From: Hyphomicrobium_A sp036559705
GTDB taxonomy: Bacteria; Pseudomonadota; Alphaproteobacteria; Rhizobiales; Hyphomicrobiaceae
DNA: 63,415 bases
Assembly: GCA_036559705.1 (NCBI GenBank)
Contig: DATBSP010000044.1
Coordinates: 1-63,415, forward strand
Direction: 5' to 3'
The notes under the pieces were generated by a model that saw nothing but the letters and a program-made list of their open reading frames with translations, had not been told where the DNA came from and searched no databases. The position numbers and the translations under genes are program-made. Shown one piece after another: positions 17,593 through 25,849 of the stretch. The number at the start of each line of letters is the position of its first letter. The first letter of the stretch is position 1.

Positions 17593-18351
17593 ATGGCCGT
17601 ATCGGCAAACACCAGGAAGGGCGGTTGGCTGGAGACGGCCACCATCGTCATCGAGGCGCTGGCTATCGCCATGGTCGTGCGCACCTTCCTCTACCAGCCT
17701 TTCAACATCCCCTCGGGGTCGATGAAGGAAACCCTGCTGGTCGGCGACTACCTGTTCGTGTCGAAGCTGTCCTACGGCTACAGCCGGTATTCATTCTACA
17801 ACTTCATCCCGTTCAACGGTCGCCTGTTCGCCGCCGAGCCCAAGCGCGGCGACGTCGTAGTGTTCAAGCTGCCGCGCGACAACTCGACCGACTACATCAA
17901 GCGGGTAGTCGGTCTGCCGGGCGATCAGATTGATGTTCGCAGTGGTGTGCTGTTCATCAACGGCGAGGAAGTGCCGCGCAAGCGGGTCGGCGAGTTCGTC
18001 ACGCAGGAGGACGCGGGGCCAGCGCGGCCCATTCCGGCCTATCAGGAGACCCTTCCCAACGGGGTAAAGTATACCGTCCTCGATTCCGAGAAGAACGGTC
18101 CATTCGACAACGTCGGCCCGTATAAAGTGCCCGCCGGGCACTATTTCATGATGGGCGACAACCGCGACAACTCCACCGACAGCCGCGCCTCGTGGGGCGT
18201 CGGCTATGTGCCATTCGACAACCTCATCGGCCGCGCCGAGATCATCTTCTTCTCGGCCGCCGTCGACGAGCCGGACGCCTTCCGCTGGTGGAGCCCGTGG
18301 ACCTGGCCGTTTGACATACGCTGGAACCGTTTCTTCAAGCTGGTCCGCTAG
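17593..18351 (+). CDS. lepB: Signal peptidase I
   Basis: LepB removes signal peptides of exported proteins at the outer face of the inner membrane. The 252-residue protein has one N-terminal membrane segment (about 14-32). The catalytic serine follows in IPSGSM (Ser43), then the general-base lysine in YIKRVVGLPGD (Lys103) and the GDNRDNSTDSR box. ATG at 17593 is chosen because GGGAG precedes it; the frame is open further upstream. A single membrane anchor is normal for alphaproteobacteria. It lies between acpS and rnc. Confidence 0.95.
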   Translation: MAVSANTRKGGWLETATIVIEALAIAMVVRTFLYQPFNIPSGSMKETLLVGDYLFVSKLSYGYSRYSFYNFIPFNGRLFAAEPKRGDVVVFKLPRDNSTDYIKRVVGLPGDQIDVRSGVLFINGEEVPRKRVGEFVTQEDAGPARPIPAYQETLPNGVKYTVLDSEKNGPFDNVGPYKVPAGHYFMMGDNRDNSTDSRASWGVGYVPFDNLIGRAEIIFFSAAVDEPDAFRWWSPWTWPFDIRWNRFFKLVR

Positions 18352-18421
18352 CTTGCGCCATGATTGCCAAGGGCGCCGCACAGCTTGTGTTCGGCGTCCG
18401 CAGATGCGTTAAGCTCGTCCC

Positions 18422-19135
18422 GTGATACTGCGCCCGCGAAAATACAAAGAGCTCGAGAAAGCGCTGGGTCTTCGCTTCAAGAACCAGCAACTTATCGAGA
18501 TGGCTTTGACGCACGCCAGCATGCGCGGCGGCAAGGCGCAGCATAGCGATAACGAGCGCCTGGAGTTTATCGGCGACCGCGTACTCGGCCTCGTCATAGC
18601 GGAGGCGCTGAGCCAGCGATTTCCGTCCGCCAGCGAAGGTGAGCTGGCGCGTCGCTATAATCGGCTGGTGCGCGGGGAAGCCTGCGCGCGCGTCGCCCGT
18701 GCCGTGGGATTAGGAAAGCACCTGATCCTTTCCGAAAGCGAAGCCGGCAGCGGCGGCCGCGCCAAGGGCACTATCCTCGCCGACGCTATGGAAGCCATCC
18801 TCGGCGCCATCTTCCTCGACGCCGGCTTTGAGGTGGCGCGCTCGGCCGTACGCCGCCTGTGGGCAAGCCAGGACGAGCAGCACCCGACCAGCGCCGGGCC
18901 AGATGCCAAGTCAGCCCTGCAGGAATGGGCGCAAGGAAAGGGTTTAGCATTGCCCGAGTACGTTGAGGTGAGCCGCAAAGGTCCAGACCATGCGCCGCGC
19001 TTCACCTCGGAGGTGCGCATTGATGGATGCGCACCGGCGCGCGGCGAGGGCGCTTCCAAGCGCGCGGCTGAGCAGTCCGCGGCGAGGGCGCTTTTGGAAC
19101 GCGAAGGTGTCGCGGGAGCCGAACTGCATGAGTGA
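18422..19135 (+). CDS. rnc: Ribonuclease III
   Basis: RNase III cleaves double-stranded RNA in rRNA precursors and regulatory duplexes. The 237-residue protein has the catalytic signature NERLEFIGDRVLGL, the second acidic site in GTILADAMEAILGAIFLDAG and a C-terminal double-stranded RNA-binding domain (DAKSALQEWAQGKG through RAAEQSAARALLE). The start is GTG at 18422. It overlaps era by eight bases, so the two should be translated together. Confidence 0.96.
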   Translation: MILRPRKYKELEKALGLRFKNQQLIEMALTHASMRGGKAQHSDNERLEFIGDRVLGLVIAEALSQRFPSASEGELARRYNRLVRGEACARVARAVGLGKHLILSESEAGSGGRAKGTILADAMEAILGAIFLDAGFEVARSAVRRLWASQDEQHPTSAGPDAKSALQEWAQGKGLALPEYVEVSRKGPDHAPRFTSEVRIDGCAPARGEGASKRAAEQSAARALLEREGVAGAELHE

Positions 19136-20066
19136 CGAGAACCGCGAGCATCAGCCGCCGCCCGACGCGCAGCGCTGCGCCTTCGTTGCCATTATCGGCG
19201 CGCCCAATGCCGGCAAATCGACGCTGGTCAACGCCCTCGTCGGCGCCAAGGTGTCGATCGTCTCGCACAAGGTGCAGACGACGCGCGTGCCGCTCCGCGG
19301 CATCGCCACCGACGGCGACAGCCAGCTCGTCTTCATCGATACGCCGGGGGTGTTCGCACCCAAGAAGCGTCTCGACACGGCCATGGTGGAAGCAGCCTGG
19401 GGCGGTGCCCGCGACGCCGACAACGTCGTGCTGGTCATCGACGCGGCGAAGGGCATCGACGAGGAGGTCGAGGGCATACTCAGAAAGCTCGCGGACGTGC
19501 GCCTGCCGCGGGTCGCGGTGCTCAACAAAATCGACAAGCTAACGTCGCGTGAGAAGCTGCTCGAGCTTGCCGCCGATCTCGGCCAGTATCTCCCGTTCGA
19601 GCGCGTGTTCATGATCTCTGCGACGGATGGGGACGGCGTTGCCGACCTGAAGCGCAGCCTGGCCGAGCGCGCGCCCCCCGGTCCGTGGCATTACGCGGCC
19701 GACGATCTCACCGACGCGCCGATGCGCAGCATGGCGGCCGAAATCACGCGCGAGAAGATCTTCCACCGCCTGCACGACGAACTGCCATACGCCTCGACGG
19801 TAGAGACAACGTCATGGACCGAACGCCGCGACGGCTCGGTGCGCATCGAGCAGACCATCTACGTCGCCCGCGACGGCCAGAAAGCGATCATGCTTGGCAA
19901 GGGCGGGCAGACGATTAAGCAGGTCTCGACGGATTCACGGCGCGAGCTGACACAGATCCTCGAGCGCCCGGTGCACCTCTTCCTTTTCGTCAAGGTGCGC
20001 GCCGACTGGCAGAACGACCCCGAGCGTTACCGTGAGATGGGCCTCGAGCTGCCAAAGAAGCAGTAG
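19128..20066 (+). CDS. era: GTPase Era
   Basis: Era binds the 3' end of 16S rRNA and aids 30S maturation. The 312-residue protein has G1 GAPNAGKST, the switch region VSHKVQTTR, G3 DTPGV, G4 NKID and a C-terminal KH domain ending in a typical LFLFVKVRADWQND. ATG at 19128 lies inside the end of rnc. In many relatives recO follows; here the next gene is an unrelated small membrane protein. Confidence 0.96.
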   Translation: MSDENREHQPPPDAQRCAFVAIIGAPNAGKSTLVNALVGAKVSIVSHKVQTTRVPLRGIATDGDSQLVFIDTPGVFAPKKRLDTAMVEAAWGGARDADNVVLVIDAAKGIDEEVEGILRKLADVRLPRVAVLNKIDKLTSREKLLELAADLGQYLPFERVFMISATDGDGVADLKRSLAERAPPGPWHYAADDLTDAPMRSMAAEITREKIFHRLHDELPYASTVETTSWTERRDGSVRIEQTIYVARDGQKAIMLGKGGQTIKQVSTDSRRELTQILERPVHLFLFVKVRADWQNDPERYREMGLELPKKQ

Positions 20067-20154
20067 CCGGCGCGCGCAATTTCGCGGGGAACACCACCTT
20101 CGCCATATTCGCCGCTATGCTGGTGCTCGCCGTTAGAATGATCGGTGCGTCTAC

Positions 20155-20439
20155 GTGAGCGAACAGCCAGCCCCCGCCAAATCAACATCGCGCGGCATCG
20201 CCGCCCGCATCGCCGTCGCCGCCATTATCGGCGTGTTGCTGTTCGGGCTCCTCTGGTACACGATTTTCAGCGCCGTAACCGCCGCCCTCATTGCGGCCGG
20301 CGGCACGGGTATCTTGGTCGTCGGCAGCAGCGTATCGGAGACCTTCGAGAGCCTGTTCGAGCTGTTGGCCAACATCATCCTTGGCATCATCGCCGCTATT
20401 GGCGCTTTCTTCGCCGCTATTCTTTCCATTTTTGATTGA
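20155..20439 (+). CDS. Small two-segment membrane protein, unknown
   Basis: A 94-residue frame starting with GTG. A short basic N-terminus is followed by two long hydrophobic stretches (about 17-52 and 70-92) joined by VSETFESLFELL. It is probably an inner-membrane protein. The Gly/Ala-rich middle (LIAAGGTGILVVG) suggests helix packing. It stands 88 bases after era and is not a family I recognise. Hydrophobic composition and codon use fit a real gene. Confidence 0.6.
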   Translation: MSEQPAPAKSTSRGIAARIAVAAIIGVLLFGLLWYTIFSAVTAALIAAGGTGILVVGSSVSETFESLFELLANIILGIIAAIGAFFAAILSIFD

Positions 20440-20601
20440 AGTCCGCGACAGCCGTCAGAGCAAATTTTCCGACCGGCGCTGTACCGGTGGTGCCCTATCC
20501 TTCGTGGCCCGGAAATCAAAGATCCGCACGGGGTGTTTCGCGACGAGCACTCCCTGCTATGCTAGGCGCATTGGTGCATAAATCCTGCGTTATGGGGGGG
20601 T

Positions 20602-22182
20602 ATGCTGTCAGCCTCACTGCGTTCGATTTGTCTATTTCTTTCGCTCATTGTGCTCTCCGACGTGGCGCTCGCCGAGCGGCGTGTGGCGCTCGTCATCGGC
20701 AATTCGGCTTACCGGCATGCCGCCGAACTCGCCAATCCGCGCAACGATGCGACGGATATGGCCGCAGCCTTGAAAGCGCTCGCCTTCGAAGTCACCGCTG
20801 GCGTCGACCTCGACAAGGCAGGGATGGAGGACAAGCTACGGGAGTTTGCCGACCGGCTCTCCGGCGCGGACGCCGCGGTTTTCTTCTACGCGGGGCACGG
20901 ACTGCAGGTGGGTGGTGTGAACTACCTCGCCCCGGTCAATGCCAAGCTGTTGACGGCCGCGGCCCTGGACTTTGAGACGGTGCGCCTCGATCTCATTCAG
21001 CGGACCATGGAATCCGAGGTGCCGACCAATATCCTGTTCCTCGACGCCTGCCGCGATAATCCGCTTTCCCGTAATCTCGCCCGCGCTATGGGTACGCGCT
21101 CGGCCAATATCGGCCGCGGACTGGCTCCCGCTGAATCGGGCAAAGGTACCTTGATCAGCTATTCCACCCAGCCGGGGAATGTCGCCCTCGACGGCACGGG
21201 GCGTAACTCGCCCTTTGCCGATGCCCTCAAAGAGCACATCACAGCGAGCAACGATTCCATCGGGGACTTGTTGGTGGCCGTACGCAACGACGTGATGCGA
21301 GTCACGGCGGACAAGCAGGTGCCATGGGAGCATTCGGCGCTCAGGGGCAAGTTCTATTTTCGGACTCCCGATCAATCGTCGGCTGCAGCGCCGGCTGCGA
21401 AGCCGAAAATAGCCATGCTCGAGAAGGAGCATGGTGCGCGCAAGCAATGCGCGGGCGCGTTGGCGAAAGTCGGCGGGGACACTCGCTGCCTGAAGGCGCG
21501 TGAAATCTTCAAGGATTGCCGGGACTGCCCCGAGATGGTGGTCGTGCCGGCGGGCTCGTTCGCCATGGCATGGAAGCACGAGGTCAACGTGCCGCGCCCG
21601 TTTGCGGTCGGCCGCTACGAGGTGACATTCGCCGACTGGGACAAATGCGCGGCCGCGGGCGGCTGCACGGGCAACCCTGAGCCGAGCGACCTCGGCGTGG
21701 GCCGCGGACGCAATCCCGTCGTCAACGTGTCGTGGCGCGATGCGCAGGAATACCTCGCCTGGCTGACGAGCAAGACCGGTAGAGCGTATCGGTTGCCGAG
21801 CGACGCGGAGTGGGAGTACGCCGCGCGCGCCGGCACCTCAACGGCGTTCGCGCCAGGGGACACCCTCACGTCCCAGCAGGCGAACTTCGACAACGCGCGC
21901 GGCCGGCCCGTCGCGGTCGGTTCCTATCCGGCCAACGGCTTCGGCCTCTACGACGTACACGGCAACGCGTCGGAGTGGGTGCAGGACTGCTGGAACGACG
22001 CCGTCGACGGCGTCCCTGCCGATGGCTCGCCAAGGCAGTCGGGCGAGTGCAACTACCACGTCATCCGCGGCGGCTCGTGGGCACACGACATCGCCAACTC
22101 CCGCATCGACGCGCGGTTCAAGGCGCCCGCCAGTGGCCGCGGCCGTCTGGACGGTTTCCGTGTCGCCCGCGACCTCGAATAG
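20602..22182 (+). CDS. Exported caspase-like (C14) protein fused to an FGE/sulfatase-modifying-like domain
   Basis: A 526-residue protein. Signal peptide 1-24 (SLIVLSDVALA) leads into a caspase-like peptidase domain (26-255) with RVALVIGNSAY, the catalytic His99 in FFYAGHGLQ and the catalytic Cys150 in LFLDACRDNP. After a linker, residues 312-526 form a formylglycine-generating-enzyme-like fold (VVVPAGSFAM, RLPSDAEWEYAARAG, HGNASEWVQD, VIRGGSW, GFRVARD). The paired C-terminal cysteines of true formylglycine-generating enzymes are absent, so this domain probably binds ligand rather than oxidises cysteine. It likely acts in the periplasm. It stands between the small membrane-protein gene and thrS. 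Confidence 0.88.
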   Translation: MLSASLRSICLFLSLIVLSDVALAERRVALVIGNSAYRHAAELANPRNDATDMAAALKALAFEVTAGVDLDKAGMEDKLREFADRLSGADAAVFFYAGHGLQVGGVNYLAPVNAKLLTAAALDFETVRLDLIQRTMESEVPTNILFLDACRDNPLSRNLARAMGTRSANIGRGLAPAESGKGTLISYSTQPGNVALDGTGRNSPFADALKEHITASNDSIGDLLVAVRNDVMRVTADKQVPWEHSALRGKFYFRTPDQSSAAAPAAKPKIAMLEKEHGARKQCAGALAKVGGDTRCLKAREIFKDCRDCPEMVVVPAGSFAMAWKHEVNVPRPFAVGRYEVTFADWDKCAAAGGCTGNPEPSDLGVGRGRNPVVNVSWRDAQEYLAWLTSKTGRAYRLPSDAEWEYAARAGTSTAFAPGDTLTSQQANFDNARGRPVAVGSYPANGFGLYDVHGNASEWVQDCWNDAVDGVPADGSPRQSGECNYHVIRGGSWAHDIANSRIDARFKAPASGRGRLDGFRVARDLE

Positions 22183-22268
22183 GGCCCACTTGACTTCGTG
22201 GCCCTACCGCCGCATGTACCCGCCTCATCTTACCTGCTTGGTATGCAGCGATTGAGAGGAGATAGGCG

Positions 22269-24260
22269 ATGGCCGACGCGGCCCCCCAACAAATCACCCT
22301 GACATTTCCAGACGGCGCCACGCGCAAGGTCGAGAGCGGCACGACCGGCTTCAGCGTGGCGAAAGCAATCTCTCCGTCGCTGGCGAAACGCACTGTGGCC
22401 ATGAGCCTCGACGGCAAGCTGGCCGACCTTGCCGATCCGATCGCCAAGGACGCGACGATCAAGTTCATTGCGCGCACCGACCCGGAAGCCTTGGAGCTGA
22501 TCCGGCACGATGCGGCGCACGTTATGGCGGAAGCTGTGCAGGCGCTGTGGCCGAAGACGCAGGTGACCATCGGCCCGGTCATCGAGAACGGCTTTTACTA
22601 CGACTTCGCCAAACAGGAGCCGTTCCACCCCGACGATCTCGCCAAGATCGAGAAGAAGATGGGTGAGATCATCGCCAAGAATGCCCCCTTCACCAAGGAG
22701 TTCTGGAGCCGCAAGAAGACGAAGGAGTTCTTCAAGGAGCGCGGCGAGAACTTCAAGGTCGAGCTGGTCGACGCCATTCCCGAAGGCGAGGATCTCAAGA
22801 TCTACAAGCAGGGCGAATGGCTCGACCTTTGCCGCGGCCCGCACATGACCTCGACGGGCGCGGTCGGCAAGGCATTCAAGCTGCAGAAGATCGCCGGCGC
22901 CTATTGGCGCGGCGATCCCAACCGCCCGATGTTGCAGCGGATCTATGGCACGGCGTGGGCGACCGAGGCGGAGCTCGCCGAATACCTACACCGGCTCGAG
23001 GAAGCCGAGAGGCGCGACCACCGCAAGCTCGGCCGCGAGATGGACCTTTTCCATTTCCAGGAAGAGGCGCCCGGCTCGGTGTTCTGGCATGCCAAGGGCT
23101 GGACGTTGTTCCAGACGCTCATCGCCTATATGCGCCGCCGCCTCGATGCGGCGGGATACAACGAGGTGAACTCTCCCGACATGATGGAGAAGCACTTCTG
23201 GGAGCTCTCCGGCCACTGGGAGAACTATCACGAGATGATGTTCGTCACCGTGCTGCCGGACGAGCGCGTCTTCTGCTGCAAGCCGATGAATTGCCCTGGC
23301 CACGTGCAGATCTTCAAGCACGGCCTCAAGAGCTATCGCGACTTGCCACTGAAGCTCAGCGAGTTCGGCAAGGTGCACCGCTACGAGCCAAGCGGAGCGA
23401 TGCACGGACTGCTGCGCGTGCGCCACTTCACGCAAGACGACGCGCACATCTTCATCACCGAAGATCAGCTCGAGGAGCAGTGCCTCGAGGTGAACGACCT
23501 CCTGTTGTCGATCTACGAGGACTTCGGCTTCACGGACATCGTCGTCAAGCTGTCGACGCGGCCGGAAAAACGCGTCGGCACCGATGAGCAGTGGACCCAT
23601 GCCGAGGCCATCATGGCCAAGGTGCTGAAAGAGATCGAGCGACGCGGGCAGGGGCGTATCAAGACGGCGATCAACCCCGGCGAGGGAGCTTTCTACGGGC
23701 CGAAATTCGAATACGTTCTGAAGGATGCCATCGGGCGCGACTGGCAGTGCGGCACGACGCAGGTCGATTTCAACCTCCCTGGCCGTCTCGGTGCCTTCTA
23801 CATCGACGAGCACTCGGAGAAGAAGACGCCGGTGATGATCCACCGCGCCATCTTCGGTTCGCTGGAACGCTTCACCGGCGTGCTGATCGAGAACTTTGCC
23901 GGGCACTTCCCGCTGTGGCTGGCGCCGCTGCAGATCGTCGTGGCAACCATCGTGTCGGATGCCGACGCCTATGCGCTCGACGTCGCGGCGCAACTGCGCG
24001 CCGCGGGCCTGCGCGTCGACCTCGACCTCAGGAACGAGAAGATCAACTACAAGGTGCGCGAGCATTCCCTCGCCAAGGTGCCGGTGATGCTGGTGGTCGG
24101 CAAACGCGAGGCGGAGGAGGGGCAGGTATCCATGCGCCGCCTCGGCAGCCAGGACCAGAAGGTCATGCCGCTTGCCGAGGCTATCGCTAACTTGGCCGCC
24201 GAGGCGACGCCGCCGGACATCAAGCGCACTTCCACCGGCGAGGTCGACAAGGCTGCATAA
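22269..24260 (+). CDS. thrS: Threonyl-tRNA synthetase
   Basis: ThrS charges tRNA-Thr with threonine. The 663-residue protein has an N-terminal TGS domain (1-65), an editing domain with the HDAAHVMAEA zinc/editing motif, and the class II core. That core contains the zinc-binding cysteine in CKPMNCPGH, the motif 2 arginine loop GLLRVRHFTQDDAHIF and the anticodon-binding C-terminus. Length is slightly above the usual 640. AGGAGATAGGCG lies just before the ATG. No tRNA-like or T-box leader is visible. Confidence 0.96.
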   Translation: MADAAPQQITLTFPDGATRKVESGTTGFSVAKAISPSLAKRTVAMSLDGKLADLADPIAKDATIKFIARTDPEALELIRHDAAHVMAEAVQALWPKTQVTIGPVIENGFYYDFAKQEPFHPDDLAKIEKKMGEIIAKNAPFTKEFWSRKKTKEFFKERGENFKVELVDAIPEGEDLKIYKQGEWLDLCRGPHMTSTGAVGKAFKLQKIAGAYWRGDPNRPMLQRIYGTAWATEAELAEYLHRLEEAERRDHRKLGREMDLFHFQEEAPGSVFWHAKGWTLFQTLIAYMRRRLDAAGYNEVNSPDMMEKHFWELSGHWENYHEMMFVTVLPDERVFCCKPMNCPGHVQIFKHGLKSYRDLPLKLSEFGKVHRYEPSGAMHGLLRVRHFTQDDAHIFITEDQLEEQCLEVNDLLLSIYEDFGFTDIVVKLSTRPEKRVGTDEQWTHAEAIMAKVLKEIERRGQGRIKTAINPGEGAFYGPKFEYVLKDAIGRDWQCGTTQVDFNLPGRLGAFYIDEHSEKKTPVMIHRAIFGSLERFTGVLIENFAGHFPLWLAPLQIVVATIVSDADAYALDVAAQLRAAGLRVDLDLRNEKINYKVREHSLAKVPVMLVVGKREAEEGQVSMRRLGSQDQKVMPLAEAIANLAAEATPPDIKRTSTGEVDKAA

Positions 24261-24340
24261 GGCGTCGCGTTGAATCCGACGGCGGTTGCGTCAACATGTG
24301 GAGCGCCGCGCCCGAAGCCTTCGACCCCTACCGTCCAGGT

Positions 24341-24550
24341 TCAGGGAGCGGTGGGGATCGTGCGCATGAACTTGTGCGGGATTTGATGGGCGCCGACCTT
24401 CGGGGGGAGCGTTTCCTGAACCATGGGCGCCACGACTGCGATCGGCAGTACCAAGCGCGGCTGCAGGCCTACGCTGGTGCCGAGTGCGAGCGTGACCCCG
24501 CAAGCGGCAATCGCCATTACCGCGACCGTATTTTGACTAAGCACTCGCAA
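24341..24550 (-). CDS. Possible small secreted or membrane peptide
   Basis: A 69-codon frame, TTG start, in the 402-base gap between thrS and the DUF1810 gene. The N-terminal half is hydrophobic (VAVMAIAACGVTLALGTSVG) and could be a signal peptide or membrane anchor. The rest is Pro-rich and moderately basic (VAPMVQETLPPKVGAHQIPH). GAGAG lies upstream. No family is recognised. The remainder of the gap shows nothing I can assign. Confidence 0.4.
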   Translation of the reverse strand: MRVLSQNTVAVMAIAACGVTLALGTSVGLQPRLVLPIAVVAPMVQETLPPKVGAHQIPHKFMRTIPTAP

Positions 24551-24662
24551 GCGCTCTCTCGTTGCCGAAGCGCAATCCTACGGCTGGAGCCGTGGGCTCC
24601 GCTGTTCCGTCGGGAACAAGTATGCGCGAGTGCCAGATGCCGGGGATAAGCGGGTAGCGCGC

Positions 24663-25094
24663 TTACAGGCGCGCCAGAGTGGCGGCGTCCGGCTTGCCGG
24701 CGAAGTACTTCTGCAGGGCAACGATGAAGTGCGTGTTGTCGCCCGTCACCTCTGAGAACAGCGTCATCGAGGACTGAAACTTCATGTCGTCGGGGCTGCC
24801 AAAGATTTCGTGGATGCTGTGCCCTTCGATGCCGTTCACGAGCTGGGTGCACTCGCGCAATCGACGGCCAAGCAACGGGTGCGTGAGGTAGGCGATTGCT
24901 TCCTCGCGCGAGGCAATGGCGAAGCGCCGGGACATGACGCTCGAGCCGAGGCCCTCGACCTGCGGGAAGATGAACCACATCCAGTGGCCGCGTTTGCGGC
25001 CGGTGGCCAGTTCCTCGCGCGCTCGATCATAGAGACCGTGCTGCGCATCGACGAAGCGCTGCAGATCGAAATGGTCCTCAGTTCCTGCTGGCAT
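24663..25094 (-). CDS. DUF1810 (calpastatin-like annotation) protein
   Basis: A 143-residue cytoplasmic protein of the DUF1810 family. It shows FDLQRFVDAQHGLYDRA, then RKRGHWMWFIFPQVEGLG, LLGRRLRECTQLV and a C-terminal FSEVTGDNTHFIVALQKYFAGKPD. Databases sometimes label this family a calpastatin, which is not supported functionally. ATG at 25094 begins the conserved region. The methyltransferase-like gene lies 34 bases upstream on the same strand. Confidence 0.8.
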   Translation of the reverse strand: MPAGTEDHFDLQRFVDAQHGLYDRAREELATGRKRGHWMWFIFPQVEGLGSSVMSRRFAIASREEAIAYLTHPLLGRRLRECTQLVNGIEGHSIHEIFGSPDDMKFQSSMTLFSEVTGDNTHFIVALQKYFAGKPDAATLARL

Positions 25095-25128
25095 CGATAA
25101 AGCTCGCCGGGATCTGCGGCATATGCCC

Positions 25129-25833
25129 TTACCAGATGCTGGGAATAAGCCGATAGCGGACGCGCTGGGCGTAGGTGGCATAGCCGGGCAGCTCATCTAT
25201 CAAAGTCTGCTCCTCCCACACGGCGCGCAGGCCGAACAGGGCGACGAGCACAACGGCGATCGCCACCGCGTACCAGGAGCCCAAGAGCAGGGCGATCCCG
25301 AGAAAATAGAGGATAGCGCCCGAGTACATGGGGTGGCGGACGAAGGCGTAGGGTCCCGTGGAGATCACCTGGTGCCCGCGCTCGTCTTGGATGCGTACAA
25401 CGGCCGTCGCATATGAGTTGGTGCGCATGACGATGTGGAAGATGTAGATCCCGAGCGCAATGCCAGCTGCGCCGAGCACCTCGAGCCACAGCGGCATATT
25501 AGAAGTTCTGTAGCGCACCGCATCGAGTCCCGCGACGACGAACATGGCAATGCACAGCATCATGACAACGGCAAGCAGAACCTTGTCCCACGGCTTTTGC
25601 TTGCTCTGGATTGGCCCGCGCATGCGTTCACGGATGAGCTGGGGGTCGTGGCGGGCGATGATAAGCGCGGAGACGAGACCTAAGCCTCCGCTGCCGATCA
25701 GCAGCACCCACGCCTCGGGCCAGTCGAGAGTGCCGGCCGACAGGAATAGAATGGTGCCCAGAATCATCAACCAGATGACCGTATGAACGATCAGCCGCCG
25801 GGCCAGCACGTCGGAGTCTTGCGTCGCTGCCAT
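25129..25833 (-). CDS. Isoprenylcysteine methyltransferase-like membrane protein
   Basis: A 234-residue protein with about five hydrophobic segments and the C-terminal ICMT/PEMT-type cofactor region, STGPYAFVRHPMYSG followed by EEQTLIDELPGYATYAQRVRYRLIP. Such enzymes methylate small or lipid substrates with S-adenosylmethionine in the membrane. Bacterial members mostly lack known substrates. ATG at 25833 is chosen; longer in-frame extension runs antisense to the L,D-transpeptidase end and is not plausible. It lies just downstream of that gene on the same strand. Confidence 0.8.
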   Translation of the reverse strand: MAATQDSDVLARRLIVHTVIWLMILGTILFLSAGTLDWPEAWVLLIGSGGLGLVSALIIARHDPQLIRERMRGPIQSKQKPWDKVLLAVVMMLCIAMFVVAGLDAVRYRTSNMPLWLEVLGAAGIALGIYIFHIVMRTNSYATAVVRIQDERGHQVISTGPYAFVRHPMYSGAILYFLGIALLLGSWYAVAIAVVLVALFGLRAVWEEQTLIDELPGYATYAQRVRYRLIPSIW

Positions 25834-25849
25834 TCTAAACCCGTGCGGA

